A DNA stretch of 20,968 nt from JAWLCA01 sp050485905 (GTDB lineage Bacteria > Pseudomonadota > Alphaproteobacteria > Rhodobacterales > Rhodobacteraceae), in assembly GCA_050485905.1 (NCBI GenBank), contig JBJHCH010000062.1:1-20968 (forward strand). Direction: 5' to 3'. The notes beneath the pieces are model-generated. The model did no database searches. It saw only the letters and a list, made by a program, of their open reading frames with translations, and was not told where the DNA came from. A program made the translations under genes and the position numbers. Shown here one piece after another: positions 7,125-14,702 of this stretch. Within the stretch, counting starts at the first letter, position 1. Each line of letters starts with the position of its first letter.

Positions 7125-8378
7125 CTATTGCTGCGGCCCGTACCAGCTTGCCAGCCCCTCCTGCAGGCGCGCGGCTGCGGTTTCGGCATCCTCGGTCCCG
7201 CGGATCACGTTGGCACTGGCGTTCCAGGTCTCGTTCTCCAGGTTCGGCGTTCCCCTCGACAGGATCTGATAGGTCGAACGGATGGTAGGATTGCAGGTCT
7301 CGCGCCAGCTGACGAATTCCTGCGCCAGCGGATCGTCCAGCGCCACCGGCTCGTCCGAAAGCGGAAAGAAGCCGGGAAGCGCATTGGCATAGAGCGCGGC
7401 AAACTCGGGCGTCCCGACCCAGTTCAGGAAGGTGCGCGCGGCATCCGCATTGGGCGTGGCCGCATTCATCCCGATGGCGATGTCGGTGTGGTCACTGATG
7501 TAGCATTCATCGCCCGCTGCGGGCACGGGCGGGTAGAACGCCCCCATCTCGAAATCCGCCTGGGTGCGGAAGCCCGAAATCTCCCAGGATCCGGCGGGAT
7601 AGATCGCGGCGCGGCCGAGCGTGAACAGGTTCTGGCTGTCGGGATAGGTCTGCGCCTCGAACCCGTCGCCCAGATATTCGCCCCAGCGTTCCAGTTGCCG
7701 GAAGGGCGCAACCCAGGGTTCGTCGGTCAGGCTCTGCTCACCGGCGATCAGCGCCAGTCGGCCCTCCTCTCCGCGCCAGTAGTTCGGGCCGATGTTGTTG
7801 TAGCCCATGGTCGCGGCTTCCCACTGGTCGTTGGTGCCCATCGCCATCGGGATATAGGTGCCGTCTTCCTTGATCGCGTCGAGCACGGCAAAGAACTCCT
7901 CCTCCGTGGTCGGCACCTCCAGCCCCAGTTCCTCGAAGGCGTCGGCATTGTAGATGAAGCCATGAATCACGCTGGCCATCGGCACGCAGAAGGTCGCCGA
8001 GCCGTCATCGGTGGACCAGCCCGAGCGGGCGACGGAGCTGAAGTTCGCCATTGCTTCCAGATCCGTCAGGTCAGCCAGGAAGCCGCGTTCGAACAATTGC
8101 AGCGAGGCGTCGAAGGGTCGACAGGTGATCAGGTCACCCGCCGATCCGGCATCGAGCTTGGAGTTCAGAACCGCATTGTATTCCGCAGGCGCCGAGGGCG
8201 CGAAGATCACCCGGATGCCGGGATGCGCCGCCTCGAAGGCCGGGATGATCTGTTGCTGCCATATCTGCAGATCATCATTGCGCCAGCTTTCGATGGTCAG
8301 CGTGACGTCCTGTGCGTGGGCCGCACCTGCCAGCATGGTGCTGGCCAGGATGGCCGCGCGAAGGCCTGATTTCCTCAT
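7125..8378 (-). CDS. Extracellular sugar-binding protein of ABC importer (CUT1/MalE-like)
   Basis: A 417-residue periplasmic solute-binding protein. Residues 1-22 are a signal peptide ending in AGAAHA, cleaved before QDVTLTIESW. Family features include PAFEAAHPGIRV, FIYNADAFEELGLEVPTT, GRAAIYPAGSWEISGF and AARTFLNWVGTPEF, all typical of binding-protein family 1. The start overlaps the etherase stop as ATGA, and a GGGAG site lies upstream. It captures the sugar for the two downstream permeases. Context (MurQ-like enzyme, kinase, NagA) suggests an N-acetylated amino sugar or small muropeptide-derived saccharide, but no ligand residues can be read from sequence. Confidence 0.92.
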   Translation of the reverse strand: MRKSGLRAAILASTMLAGAAHAQDVTLTIESWRNDDLQIWQQQIIPAFEAAHPGIRVIFAPSAPAEYNAVLNSKLDAGSAGDLITCRPFDASLQLFERGFLADLTDLEAMANFSSVARSGWSTDDGSATFCVPMASVIHGFIYNADAFEELGLEVPTTEEEFFAVLDAIKEDGTYIPMAMGTNDQWEAATMGYNNIGPNYWRGEEGRLALIAGEQSLTDEPWVAPFRQLERWGEYLGDGFEAQTYPDSQNLFTLGRAAIYPAGSWEISGFRTQADFEMGAFYPPVPAAGDECYISDHTDIAIGMNAATPNADAARTFLNWVGTPEFAALYANALPGFFPLSDEPVALDDPLAQEFVSWRETCNPTIRSTYQILSRGTPNLENETWNASANVIRGTEDAETAAARLQEGLASWYGPQQ

Positions 8379-9307
8379 GGTTCACTCCCTGTCTTCTGGG
8401 CCTGTCGCCCGTTTCGTGTTTCACGCGCCGCAAATGCCACGGCCAAATGTCCGTCCGCCTCGGCCAGCATGTTCCGCGCTTCATGCGCCGAACTGCCCGT
8501 CGCAATCAGGATCGCGGGCTTAAGCGCACCATCCGCGCGTGCCAGCGCCTCTGCCGCCGCATCCTTGCTGACTTCGGCTATCGCCGCAACGATCCGTTCG
8601 GCACGGTCGGCCAGCTTGGCATTATCAGCCACTAGGTTCACCATGTATCCGCCATGAACGTGGCCGAGCCCGATACCGATCAGCACCGAGATCATGTTCA
8701 GCGCGACCTTCTGTGCAGTTGCGGCCCCCAAGCGCGTTGATCCGGCAATGACTTCGGCCCCGGTATCCAGGAAGACCGGATGGTCGGCCGATTTCAGCAA
8801 CCCGCTGCCACCCACGTTGGCGATGGCGATTGTCGTTGCGCCTGCCGTTTGCGCCGCCTCAGCCACTGCGACCGTATAGGGGGTGGTGCCGGACGCCGAT
8901 ACGCAGATCACCGCGTCGCCGGTTCCAAGTCCGGCCCGGACAACGCCTTCGCAGGCGGCGTCGGTATCGTCTTCCACTGCGCCGCTCATGTTCAGAAGCG
9001 CGGCCGCGCCGCCAGCAAACAGCATTGGCGTGCGCGCGGGCGCGATCCCGAAGGTTCCGGCAAGCTCCAGGCAGTCGGAGAGCGCCATCAGCCCGGCGCT
9101 GCCCGCCCCCGCATATCCAAGCTTGCCGCCCTGCTTAAGCACCCGGAGCGCGGCGACCGCCGCCTCAGTAATCTGCGGCTTGGCAACCGCGACAGCCGCC
9201 AATGCGCCGGCTTGGCCTTTGTGCAGCAGATTCAGAATGTCTGGGGCGGGCGCGGAATGAAGCCGTTCAGCCCCCGGAAATCGTGCCTCTGTGCTGCGAA
9301 GCTGCAT
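8375..9307 (-). CDS. MurQ-like SIS-domain etherase (N-acetylmuramic acid 6-phosphate etherase family)
   Basis: A 310-residue protein of the MurQ/GCKR family (E. coli MurQ is about 298). MurQ cleaves the D-lactyl ether of MurNAc-6-phosphate to give GlcNAc-6-phosphate and D-lactate. Visible features are the STEARFPG start, GYAGAGSAG (64-72), CVSASGTTPY (135-144) and the diagnostic EVIAGSTRLGAATAQKVALN (185-204). By eye, E81 and E112 align with the catalytic acid and base glutamates. The usual TSGR-L core is changed to SAGLM, so substrate binding may differ. The ATG at 9307 has AAGGGGA upstream; an extension to 9337 lacks such a site. It is the first gene of the minus-strand operon and is coupled to the binding-protein gene by a 4-base overlap. 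Confidence 0.82.
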   Translation of the reverse strand: MQLRSTEARFPGAERLHSAPAPDILNLLHKGQAGALAAVAVAKPQITEAAVAALRVLKQGGKLGYAGAGSAGLMALSDCLELAGTFGIAPARTPMLFAGGAAALLNMSGAVEDDTDAACEGVVRAGLGTGDAVICVSASGTTPYTVAVAEAAQTAGATTIAIANVGGSGLLKSADHPVFLDTGAEVIAGSTRLGAATAQKVALNMISVLIGIGLGHVHGGYMVNLVADNAKLADRAERIVAAIAEVSKDAAAEALARADGALKPAILIATGSSAHEARNMLAEADGHLAVAFAARETRNGRQAQKTGSEP

Positions 9308-9331
9308 ACGAATCCCCTTCTTGTCTGACGC

Positions 9332-9350
9332 TACCAAATTAATACCAAAA
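9332..9350 (-). promoter_or_regulatory. Candidate operator copy 1 in the divergent region
   Basis: This 19-bp element matches, in reverse orientation, 16 of 19 bases of a second copy at 9438-9456. Each copy is a tandem pair of TTTGGT units 11 bp apart, one helical turn. It starts 25 bases ahead of the etherase ATG, so a bound protein would block that promoter or early transcription. The likely ligand protein is the GntR/UTRA regulator encoded at 10310-11080. The TTGGTAT core recalls half-sites of NagR/DasR-type GntR regulators, but the site is not the usual palindrome. Assignment is inference. Confidence 0.5.
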
Positions 9351-9437
9351 GTAAAGCGATGTCATCTTCAGCCAGATGCGAGGGCGGTATTCCCTCTTTT
9401 TATTAGATTCCTGGCTGCCGAAGTGTCCCCGCTTTTC

Positions 9438-9456
9438 TTTTGGTTTTGTTTTGGTA
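9438..9456 (+). promoter_or_regulatory. Candidate operator copy 2 in the divergent region
   Basis: The sequence TTTTGGTTTTGTTTTGGTA is the partner of the copy at 9332-9350 in opposite orientation. The 10-mer TTTTGGTATT occurs exactly in both (9449-9458 plus; 9341-9350 minus). It ends 25 bases before the kinase ATG at 9482. The distance to the start codon is the same as for copy 1, giving a symmetric layout suited to joint control of both operons by one regulator. Confidence 0.5.
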
Positions 9457-9481
9457 TTGTTATGCGAGGGAGTTTCCGGCG

Positions 9482-10309
9482 ATGCTGTTCTTGGCAATAG
9501 ATGGTGGTGGAACCGGTTGTCGGTCGGTGGTTGCCGACCGGTCAGGTCGGGTATTGGGTCGGGGGCAGGCCGGTTCGGCCAATATCGTGTCCGACCCCGA
9601 TGGTGCCCGCGCCAATATCCTTCATGCCGCGGAACAGGCGCTCGGCGGTACGGGGGCCGGCATGGATCAAGTCTCGGCTGTTCTGGGGTTGGCCGGTGCG
9701 AATGTCGGCCCGGCAGTTGCGCAGCTTTCGGCGGCACTGCCTTTTGCCCGCGTTCGGGTTGAGAGCGATGCGACCATCGCAGTCAAGGGCGCCCTCGGCG
9801 ATGCAGATGGAATCGTCGCCGCGGTGGGAACCGGATCGGTCTACGCGCGGCAGTGGGGTGGCACGATTCATCGGATCGGGGGCTGGGGTCCGGTGCTTGG
9901 GGACGAGGCGTCAGGCGCTTGGCTCGGCCGGGCGTTGCTGTCCGAGGTGTTGCGTGCCGTCGATGGACGGCGCGAGATGACCCCGCTGCTCTCGACTCTG
10001 CTCGCCGAACACGGTGACCCTGACGGGGTTGTCGCTTGGGCGGCCACGGCGTCGCCCGCCGATCTGGCGCGCTTGGCCCCACGGGCAGCCGTGACGGACG
10101 ACCCGGCCGCGCACGAGCTGATGGCGCAAGGATCCGCGGAAGTGGCGCAGTCGATCGATCTGCTGCAGGACGGCAAGGCGTTGCCGGTCGTGTTCATGGG
10201 TGGGCTCGGCCCTGCTTATCAGGTTCGGCTTAATGGACGCTGGCCAATCCGCGAACCGCTTGGCACGGCGCTGGATGGGGCGCTGCATCTTGCGCTTCAG
10301 GAGGCCTGA
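9482..10309 (+). CDS. BadF/BadG/BcrA/BcrD-family amino-sugar kinase (GlcNAc/MurNAc kinase-like)
   Basis: A 275-residue ASKHA-fold kinase. The phosphate-1 motif is DGGGTGCRS (7-15). ESDATIA (94-100) has D96 as probable catalytic base. VGTGSVY (115-121) is the phosphate-2 region, and GGWGPVLGDEASGAWLG (133-149) is highly typical of GlcNAc kinases of this family. The family includes MurK of Clostridium, which phosphorylates both GlcNAc and MurNAc, which would suit the nearby MurQ-like gene. The ATG at 9482 is chosen because GAGGGAG precedes it and translation begins directly at the fold. The stop TGA abuts the ATG of the regulator gene. The predicted step is ATP-dependent 6-phosphorylation of the imported sugar in the cytosol. 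Confidence 0.85.
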   Translation: MLFLAIDGGGTGCRSVVADRSGRVLGRGQAGSANIVSDPDGARANILHAAEQALGGTGAGMDQVSAVLGLAGANVGPAVAQLSAALPFARVRVESDATIAVKGALGDADGIVAAVGTGSVYARQWGGTIHRIGGWGPVLGDEASGAWLGRALLSEVLRAVDGRREMTPLLSTLLAEHGDPDGVVAWAATASPADLARLAPRAAVTDDPAAHELMAQGSAEVAQSIDLLQDGKALPVVFMGGLGPAYQVRLNGRWPIREPLGTALDGALHLALQEA

Positions 10310-11080
10310 ATGGCGTTGCTATCCCCCGCTCTGGGCTTCGTGCCGGCCGGTGCTGGACCGCTTTACCTGCAACTGCAGCGTCACTTGGGCGATGCCATCG
10401 ACTCAGGGCGACTGGCCCCCGGCGACAGCCTGCCGCCCGAACGCGAGATGGCGGCGAAGACCGGCCTGTCTCGCGTGACCGTCCGCAAGGCCGTTCAGGC
10501 ACTGGTCGCTGCGGGTAAGCTCGTCCAGCGTCGCGGCTCTGGCACCTACGTTGCTGCGCAGGTCGAGAGGCTGGAGCAGGCATTGTCGATGCTCACCTCC
10601 TTCACCGAGGATATGGCCCGACGCGGAAAGGCTGTTCGGTCAGACTGGCGCGCCCGCGGCCTTTATGCGCCGGTGCCAGAAGAGGTGATGGCGCTCGGTC
10701 TTGGCGCCGGGGACATGGTTGCGCGGCTGGAACGGGTGCGACTGGCAGACGACGTGCCGCTTGCCATCGAACGTGCGACACTGAGCGCGGCGATGCTACC
10801 CGATCCATTGTCCGTCGAGGCGTCGCTCTATGCCGTGCTGGAGGCGCGGGGACTGCGCCCGGTGCGTGCGGTGCAGCGCATCTCGGCCGCAAACCCGGAT
10901 CCGCGCGACGCCGAGATGCTGGGCGTGGCATCCGGCCTGGCCTGCCTGAAGATCGAACGCATCAGCTATCTGCCGTCAGGCCGGGTCGTGGAGTTCACGC
11001 GCTCGCTCTACCGGGGCGACGCCTATGACTTTGCCGTGGATCTGACACTGACGCCGGATGTCGAAAGGACGCCGCAATGA
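10310..11080 (+). CDS. GntR-family transcriptional regulator with UTRA domain (NagR/HutC type)
   Basis: A 256-residue regulator. The winged helix (about 16-83) contains GPLYLQLQRHLGDAIDSG, LPPEREMA, LSRVTVRKAVQAL and GSGTYVA. The C-terminal UTRA ligand-binding domain (about 105-250) has RLERVRLADDVPLAIERATL and CLKIERISYLPSGRVVEF. UTRA regulators of amino-sugar operons commonly sense GlcNAc-6-phosphate or GlcN-6-phosphate, and loss of DNA binding on induction is usual. The ATG follows the kinase stop with no gap and has AGGAGG in the kinase 3' end. The probable targets are the paired elements between the divergent operons. Confidence 0.9.
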   Translation: MALLSPALGFVPAGAGPLYLQLQRHLGDAIDSGRLAPGDSLPPEREMAAKTGLSRVTVRKAVQALVAAGKLVQRRGSGTYVAAQVERLEQALSMLTSFTEDMARRGKAVRSDWRARGLYAPVPEEVMALGLGAGDMVARLERVRLADDVPLAIERATLSAAMLPDPLSVEASLYAVLEARGLRPVRAVQRISAANPDPRDAEMLGVASGLACLKIERISYLPSGRVVEFTRSLYRGDAYDFAVDLTLTPDVERTPQ

Positions 11081-12102
11081 CCCAAAGTCACATGGCCGCC
11101 GAGGTGGCCGAAATTCCGCAGGCCACAGCACGGTTTCTTGAGAATTCCGCCGCCGCCGTGGCCGAGGCCGGGGCGGCGCTCCGCGCTCGTGATCCGGCCG
11201 TGATCGTCACAGTCGCGCGCGGGTCGTCCGACCATGCGGCGAGCTATCTGAAGTATGCAGTTGAACTGGCAGCGGGGGTGCCGGTCGCGTCAATTGGACC
11301 ATCGGTCGCGTCGATCTACAAGCGGCCGCTGCGCCTGTCGGGTGCGGCCTGCATCGGCATATCCCAGTCCGGCGAAAGCCCGGACATCGTCGAGATGATG
11401 CGCGCGGCGGCCGGCGGCGGCGCGCTGACGCTGGCGATCACCAATGCCGATGGCTCGCCGATGGCGCGTGCCGCCGCGCATTGTCTGCCGCTACAGTCGG
11501 GCCCGGAGCGCAGCGTGGCGGCGACGAAAACCTATGTCGCATCCGTTGTGGCCGGTCTGGCGCTTCTGGCCGACTGGCAACAGGATGAGGCACTGCGGGC
11601 GGCGCTTGCAGGCCTGCCAGATGCGTTCGAACAAGCTCTGACGCTCGACTGGTCGCCGCTTGCGGCGCGACTTGCGCGGGCGCAGTCGCTCTATGTCCTT
11701 GGGCGCGGCCCTGGCTACGCTGTGGCGCAGGAAGCGGCGCTGAAGTTCAAGGAGACTTGCGGTCTGCATGCCGAAAGCTACTCCGCAGCCGAGGTGCTGC
11801 ATGGCCCTGCGGCGATTGTCGAGGCGCGCTTTCCGGTGCTGGCGCTGGGAGTCGCGGATGCGGCGCTGCCACAACTGACCGCGACGGCTGAACGGTTGGC
11901 GGGGCAGGGGGCGGATGTCTTCCTGACCGGGGCCGAGGTGCCGGGAGCCGTGACATTGCCCTCGGTTGCCGGGCTGCACCCGCTGGTCGCGCCGCTGGTG
12001 CTGGTTGCGGGGTTCTATGGTTTTATTGAGGAACTCGCTAGCCGTCGCGGGTTTGATCCCGACACCCCGCCCCATCTGCGCAAGGTGACGGAGACGGTCT
12101 GA
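11077..12102 (+). CDS. Double-SIS-domain isomerase/deaminase (NagB-II / GlmS C-terminal-like)
   Basis: A 341-residue protein with two SIS domains. Domain 1 shows VARGSSDHAASYLKY (46-60), ISQSGESPDIVEMM (95-108) and SGPERSVAATKTYVAS (141-156). Domain 2 shows VLGRGPGYAVAQEAALKFKETCG and AESYSAAEVLHGP, matching the isomerase half of GlmS but without its glutaminase domain. In nag operons such proteins (NagB-II) deaminate GlcN-6-phosphate to fructose-6-phosphate plus ammonia. AgaS-type function on a related sugar is an alternative. The start overlaps the regulator stop as ATGA. No classic NagB is present in the window, which supports this protein as the deaminase. Confidence 0.85.
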   Translation: MTQSHMAAEVAEIPQATARFLENSAAAVAEAGAALRARDPAVIVTVARGSSDHAASYLKYAVELAAGVPVASIGPSVASIYKRPLRLSGAACIGISQSGESPDIVEMMRAAAGGGALTLAITNADGSPMARAAAHCLPLQSGPERSVAATKTYVASVVAGLALLADWQQDEALRAALAGLPDAFEQALTLDWSPLAARLARAQSLYVLGRGPGYAVAQEAALKFKETCGLHAESYSAAEVLHGPAAIVEARFPVLALGVADAALPQLTATAERLAGQGADVFLTGAEVPGAVTLPSVAGLHPLVAPLVLVAGFYGFIEELASRRGFDPDTPPHLRKVTETV

Positions 12103-13259
12103 TGCGGCGGATCCTTACCGGGGCTCGTGTGTTCGACGGCGAGGTGCTTCACGATGCGACCGCCGTTCTGGTGGAGGACGGGAGGGTTGTGGCGTTGGTC
12201 CCACTATCCGACATGCCCGAGTGCCAGCAGATCGTTCTGAATGGCGGCGTCCTCGCCCCTGGGCTGCTGGATCTGCAGGTCAACGGCGGCGGCGGGCAGA
12301 TGGTGGGCGCGTCTACTGACATGGCGGCGCTCCGCCGGCTGTGCGAGATCCACGCGGGCCTCGGGGCACTAGGTATCTTGCCCACCTTGATAACAGATAC
12401 ACCCGAGGTCACGGCGCGCGTGATTGCCAGCGCAATAGCTGCCGCCGATCAGGACGTGCCGGGCTTTCTGGGGCTACATCTTGAGGGACCGCACCTCGAC
12501 CCGCGCCGTCGCGGGGCGCATGACCCGGCGCTGATCCGGCCGATGACTGAGAACGATCTGACCCAGCTATGCGAGGGCGCCGCGCGTCTACCCACCTTGA
12601 TGGTCACCCTGGCCCCTGAAGCCGCTACGCCAGACCAGATCGCGCGGCTTGCTGCAGCGGGTGTCGTGGTCAGCTTGGGCCATTCCGATTGCAACCGTGA
12701 GGTCGCACACGCGGCCTTTGCTGCCGGTGCGCGTGCCGTGACACATCTGTTCAACGCGATGAGCCAGCTTGGCAGCCGCGAACCGGGTCTCGTGGGTGCC
12801 GTGCTGGCAGGACAGGCGTATGCCGGGTTGATCGCCGACGGCATCCACGTGGCAACTGAAACGATGCGCGTCGCGCTGGCTGCGCGACCGACAGGTCTTT
12901 TCCTGGTATCCGACTGCATGGCGGCGGCCGGAAGCGAGCTGACCGAATTTCAGCTGGGTAACCGCCGTATCCTGCGGCGGGCAGGGCGTCTGACGCTGGA
13001 AGATGGCACGCTGGCAGGCGCAGACCTGTCGCTGCCGCAGGCGTTGCGAGTCATGGTTGAAATCGTCGGTTTGCCTGCCGAACGTGCGCTGGCTATGGCG
13101 ACGTCAACACCCGCTGCAGTCATCGGCCGCCCGGATCTGGGTCGGATTCGGGCCGGGGTGCGAGCGGATCTCGTGCATCTGCGAGCGGACTGGACGCTGG
13201 GCGGTGTCTGGCGCGCCGGTGTACCGCTTCAGGGATCGAGCCGCCCCGTCACCACATAG
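12102..13259 (+). CDS. nagA: N-acetylglucosamine-6-phosphate deacetylase
   Basis: A 385-residue amidohydrolase converting GlcNAc-6-phosphate to GlcN-6-phosphate and acetate. The metal and catalytic residues line up with E. coli NagA: E128 in HLEGPHLDPRRRGAHDP, H194 in LGHSD, H215 in THLFNAM, H249 in DGIH and D271 in VSDCMAA. The N-terminal small beta domain has GLLDLQVNGGGG. The start overlaps the SIS gene stop by one base (TGATG). It is the last gene of the plus-strand operon. Its final 31 bases overlap the 3' end of the convergent ytoQ-like gene. Confidence 0.95.
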   Translation: MRRILTGARVFDGEVLHDATAVLVEDGRVVALVPLSDMPECQQIVLNGGVLAPGLLDLQVNGGGGQMVGASTDMAALRRLCEIHAGLGALGILPTLITDTPEVTARVIASAIAAADQDVPGFLGLHLEGPHLDPRRRGAHDPALIRPMTENDLTQLCEGAARLPTLMVTLAPEAATPDQIARLAAAGVVVSLGHSDCNREVAHAAFAAGARAVTHLFNAMSQLGSREPGLVGAVLAGQAYAGLIADGIHVATETMRVALAARPTGLFLVSDCMAAAGSELTEFQLGNRRILRRAGRLTLEDGTLAGADLSLPQALRVMVEIVGLPAERALAMATSTPAAVIGRPDLGRIRAGVRADLVHLRADWTLGGVWRAGVPLQGSSRPVTT

Positions 13260-13684
13260 TCGAGAATCGCGGCCACCTGTTCCGGCGTCTCAGCCACGGC
13301 CAGCGCCGCTGCGTCCACCTCCTTCAGCGCATGGGCGTGGTCGGGACCGTGAAGGACGATCAGGGACTTGCCAAGCGCCGCGGCGTAGCCGGCATCGAAG
13401 GCCGCGTTCCATTGGCGATACTTGTCGCCGAACCGCACCACCACGATGTCGGCCGCCGAAATAAGCGTGCGGGTGCGGATCGCATTCATCTGCGCACCCT
13501 TGTGATCGTGCCAGAACTTCTTCTCTTCGACGCCGAGGATCGCTACGCCGCAATCGTCCGATGCCGCATGATCGGTCACCGGCGCCGTGAAGGCCACGTC
13601 AAGCCCACGCGTGGCGCTGGCTTTCCCTATCGCCTCGCGCCAGTCGGTGTGGATCTCGCCCGAGAGGTATACGTTCCAGGTCAT
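13229..13684 (-). CDS. YtoQ-family protein
   Basis: A 151-residue cytosolic protein, close to the usual length of the family (about 148). It starts MTWNVYLSGEIHTDWREAI and contains DDCGVAILGVEEKKFWHDHKG, NAIRTRTLISAADIVVVRFGDKYRQWN and FDAGYAAALGKSLIVLHG. The last two segments resemble the nucleoside 2-deoxyribosyltransferase-like fold. Function is unknown for the family. The ATG at 13684 is chosen because GGAAGGAAGAG lies ahead of it and the conserved sequence starts there; the longer open frame upstream is not conserved-looking. The 3' end overlaps nagA on the other strand by 31 bases. It is probably expressed alone. Confidence 0.85.
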   Translation of the reverse strand: MTWNVYLSGEIHTDWREAIGKASATRGLDVAFTAPVTDHAASDDCGVAILGVEEKKFWHDHKGAQMNAIRTRTLISAADIVVVRFGDKYRQWNAAFDAGYAAALGKSLIVLHGPDHAHALKEVDAAALAVAETPEQVAAILDYVVTGRLDP

Positions 13685-13826
13685 GCTCTTCCTTCCCTTC
13701 AGAGACATGAAGGGGTTATCGCACGAAGCTCGGGAAGGCCACTCTTGGCGGGCGCCCAGAATGCTGGCCTCACCTGTCGGTGCAAGTCTTGTCATGGCCA
13801 GTGCAGTGATTGTCAGGCAAGCGTTG

Positions 13827-14702
13827 TCACTCGGCGCCGACGAACCGCGCCAGTTTGCCCAGCGTCTGCAGCCCCAGTTCAACCGCACCGAAGCCCTTTG
13901 CTGACTCGAACTCGCTCGCCGTGCTGAAAACCATGCACAGCGTCACCGTTGTCGCTCCGTCGTCCTCGTCGAATTCAGCCCAAGCATCTGCATGCTTCGG
14001 TCCATTCTGGCCCCAGAGAAGCGCGTACTCGATCCTGTCCTCTGGTCGGAACAGCCCGTACTTATGGTGATTTGGGAAGACGGTGCCGTCCGGCGCGATC
14101 ATGTCGAAGATCCATTCGCCACCAGTCCTCAGGTCGATCCTCTCGGTGCGGCAGGAAAATCCGTCCGGCCCCCACCATTGTGGCAAGGTCTCCGGGTTCG
14201 CCCAAGCACCCCAGACCACCTGCCTTGGCGCACGGATCACACGCTGAAGCACCATGGTCCGCCCCGCCACGTCTGCCAGGTTGTCCAGTCCTGCGTCAAA
14301 GCCCTGTCGATAGCCCGCCTCCATATCCGCGGCCAACGAGGAGAGTTGCACGGTTACGATCATCCGACTGCCGCCACCCTCGCCGGCGAAGTCCGCCGTC
14401 ACGAGCGCGGCCGACTGCGTCACGCCTTCAGAGGATATCACCTCGTAGTTCACGCTGCGCTTCGCGGGCTGAACCTCCAGCCAGCCGCATTCGCAACGAA
14501 TGACGGGCTGCCCCTCCACCTTGCACAGGGAAACCTCGCGCCCGCCAACACGGCACTCCGACTCCACGAACTCCACCGTGACCACAGGTGAGGGGGATGC
14601 CCAGATCGCACGGGCAGCAGGCGCCGTCCACGCCTGCCAAAGCGTCTCGACCGAGGCGGTCACCAGACGCTTGAAGGTTAGCGTTGCGCAGCTGCCGGTC
14701 AT
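13827..14702 (-). CDS. Tandem double SRPBCC (AHSA1-type) protein
   Basis: A 291-residue protein with two START-like SRPBCC/AHSA1 domains in one chain. Domain 1 (about 6-135) begins TFKRLVTASVETLWQAWTAP and has GGREVSLCKVEGQP. Domain 2 (about 150-288) begins VLQRVIRAPRQVVWGAWANPETLPQWWGPDGF and continues with GGEWIFDMIAPDGT, the classic form. Domain 1 lacks the WWGP motif and carries a C-x-C pair. Such domains bind small hydrophobic ligands, but their substrates are generally unknown. The ATG overlaps the stop of the upstream single-SRPBCC gene by 4 bases. It is the last gene of the ArsR operon and presumably co-regulated with it. Confidence 0.85.
   Translation of the reverse strand: MTGSCATLTFKRLVTASVETLWQAWTAPAARAIWASPSPVVTVEFVESECRVGGREVSLCKVEGQPVIRCECGWLEVQPAKRSVNYEVISSEGVTQSAALVTADFAGEGGGSRMIVTVQLSSLAADMEAGYRQGFDAGLDNLADVAGRTMVLQRVIRAPRQVVWGAWANPETLPQWWGPDGFSCRTERIDLRTGGEWIFDMIAPDGTVFPNHHKYGLFRPEDRIEYALLWGQNGPKHADAWAEFDEDDGATTVTLCMVFSTASEFESAKGFGAVELGLQTLGKLARFVGAE

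Noticed and set aside
6119..8369. Long open frames on the plus strand opposite the permease and binding-protein genes
   Set aside because: They are rich in Arg, Gln, His and Gly with no recognisable family, and lie antisense to well-supported genes. This is the usual by-product of high third-position GC.
9364..9379. CATCT-TCAGCC-AGATG short inverted repeat in the divergent promoter region
   Set aside because: Only a 5-bp stem, with no placement that suggests a terminator or operator; the TTTGGT elements are far more convincing.
13789..13829. Three copies of TTGTCA in a row in the gap between the SRPBCC and ytoQ-like genes
   Set aside because: Spacings are unequal (21 and 14 bases), one copy runs into a coding region, and a hexamer repeated three times is weak evidence for a site.
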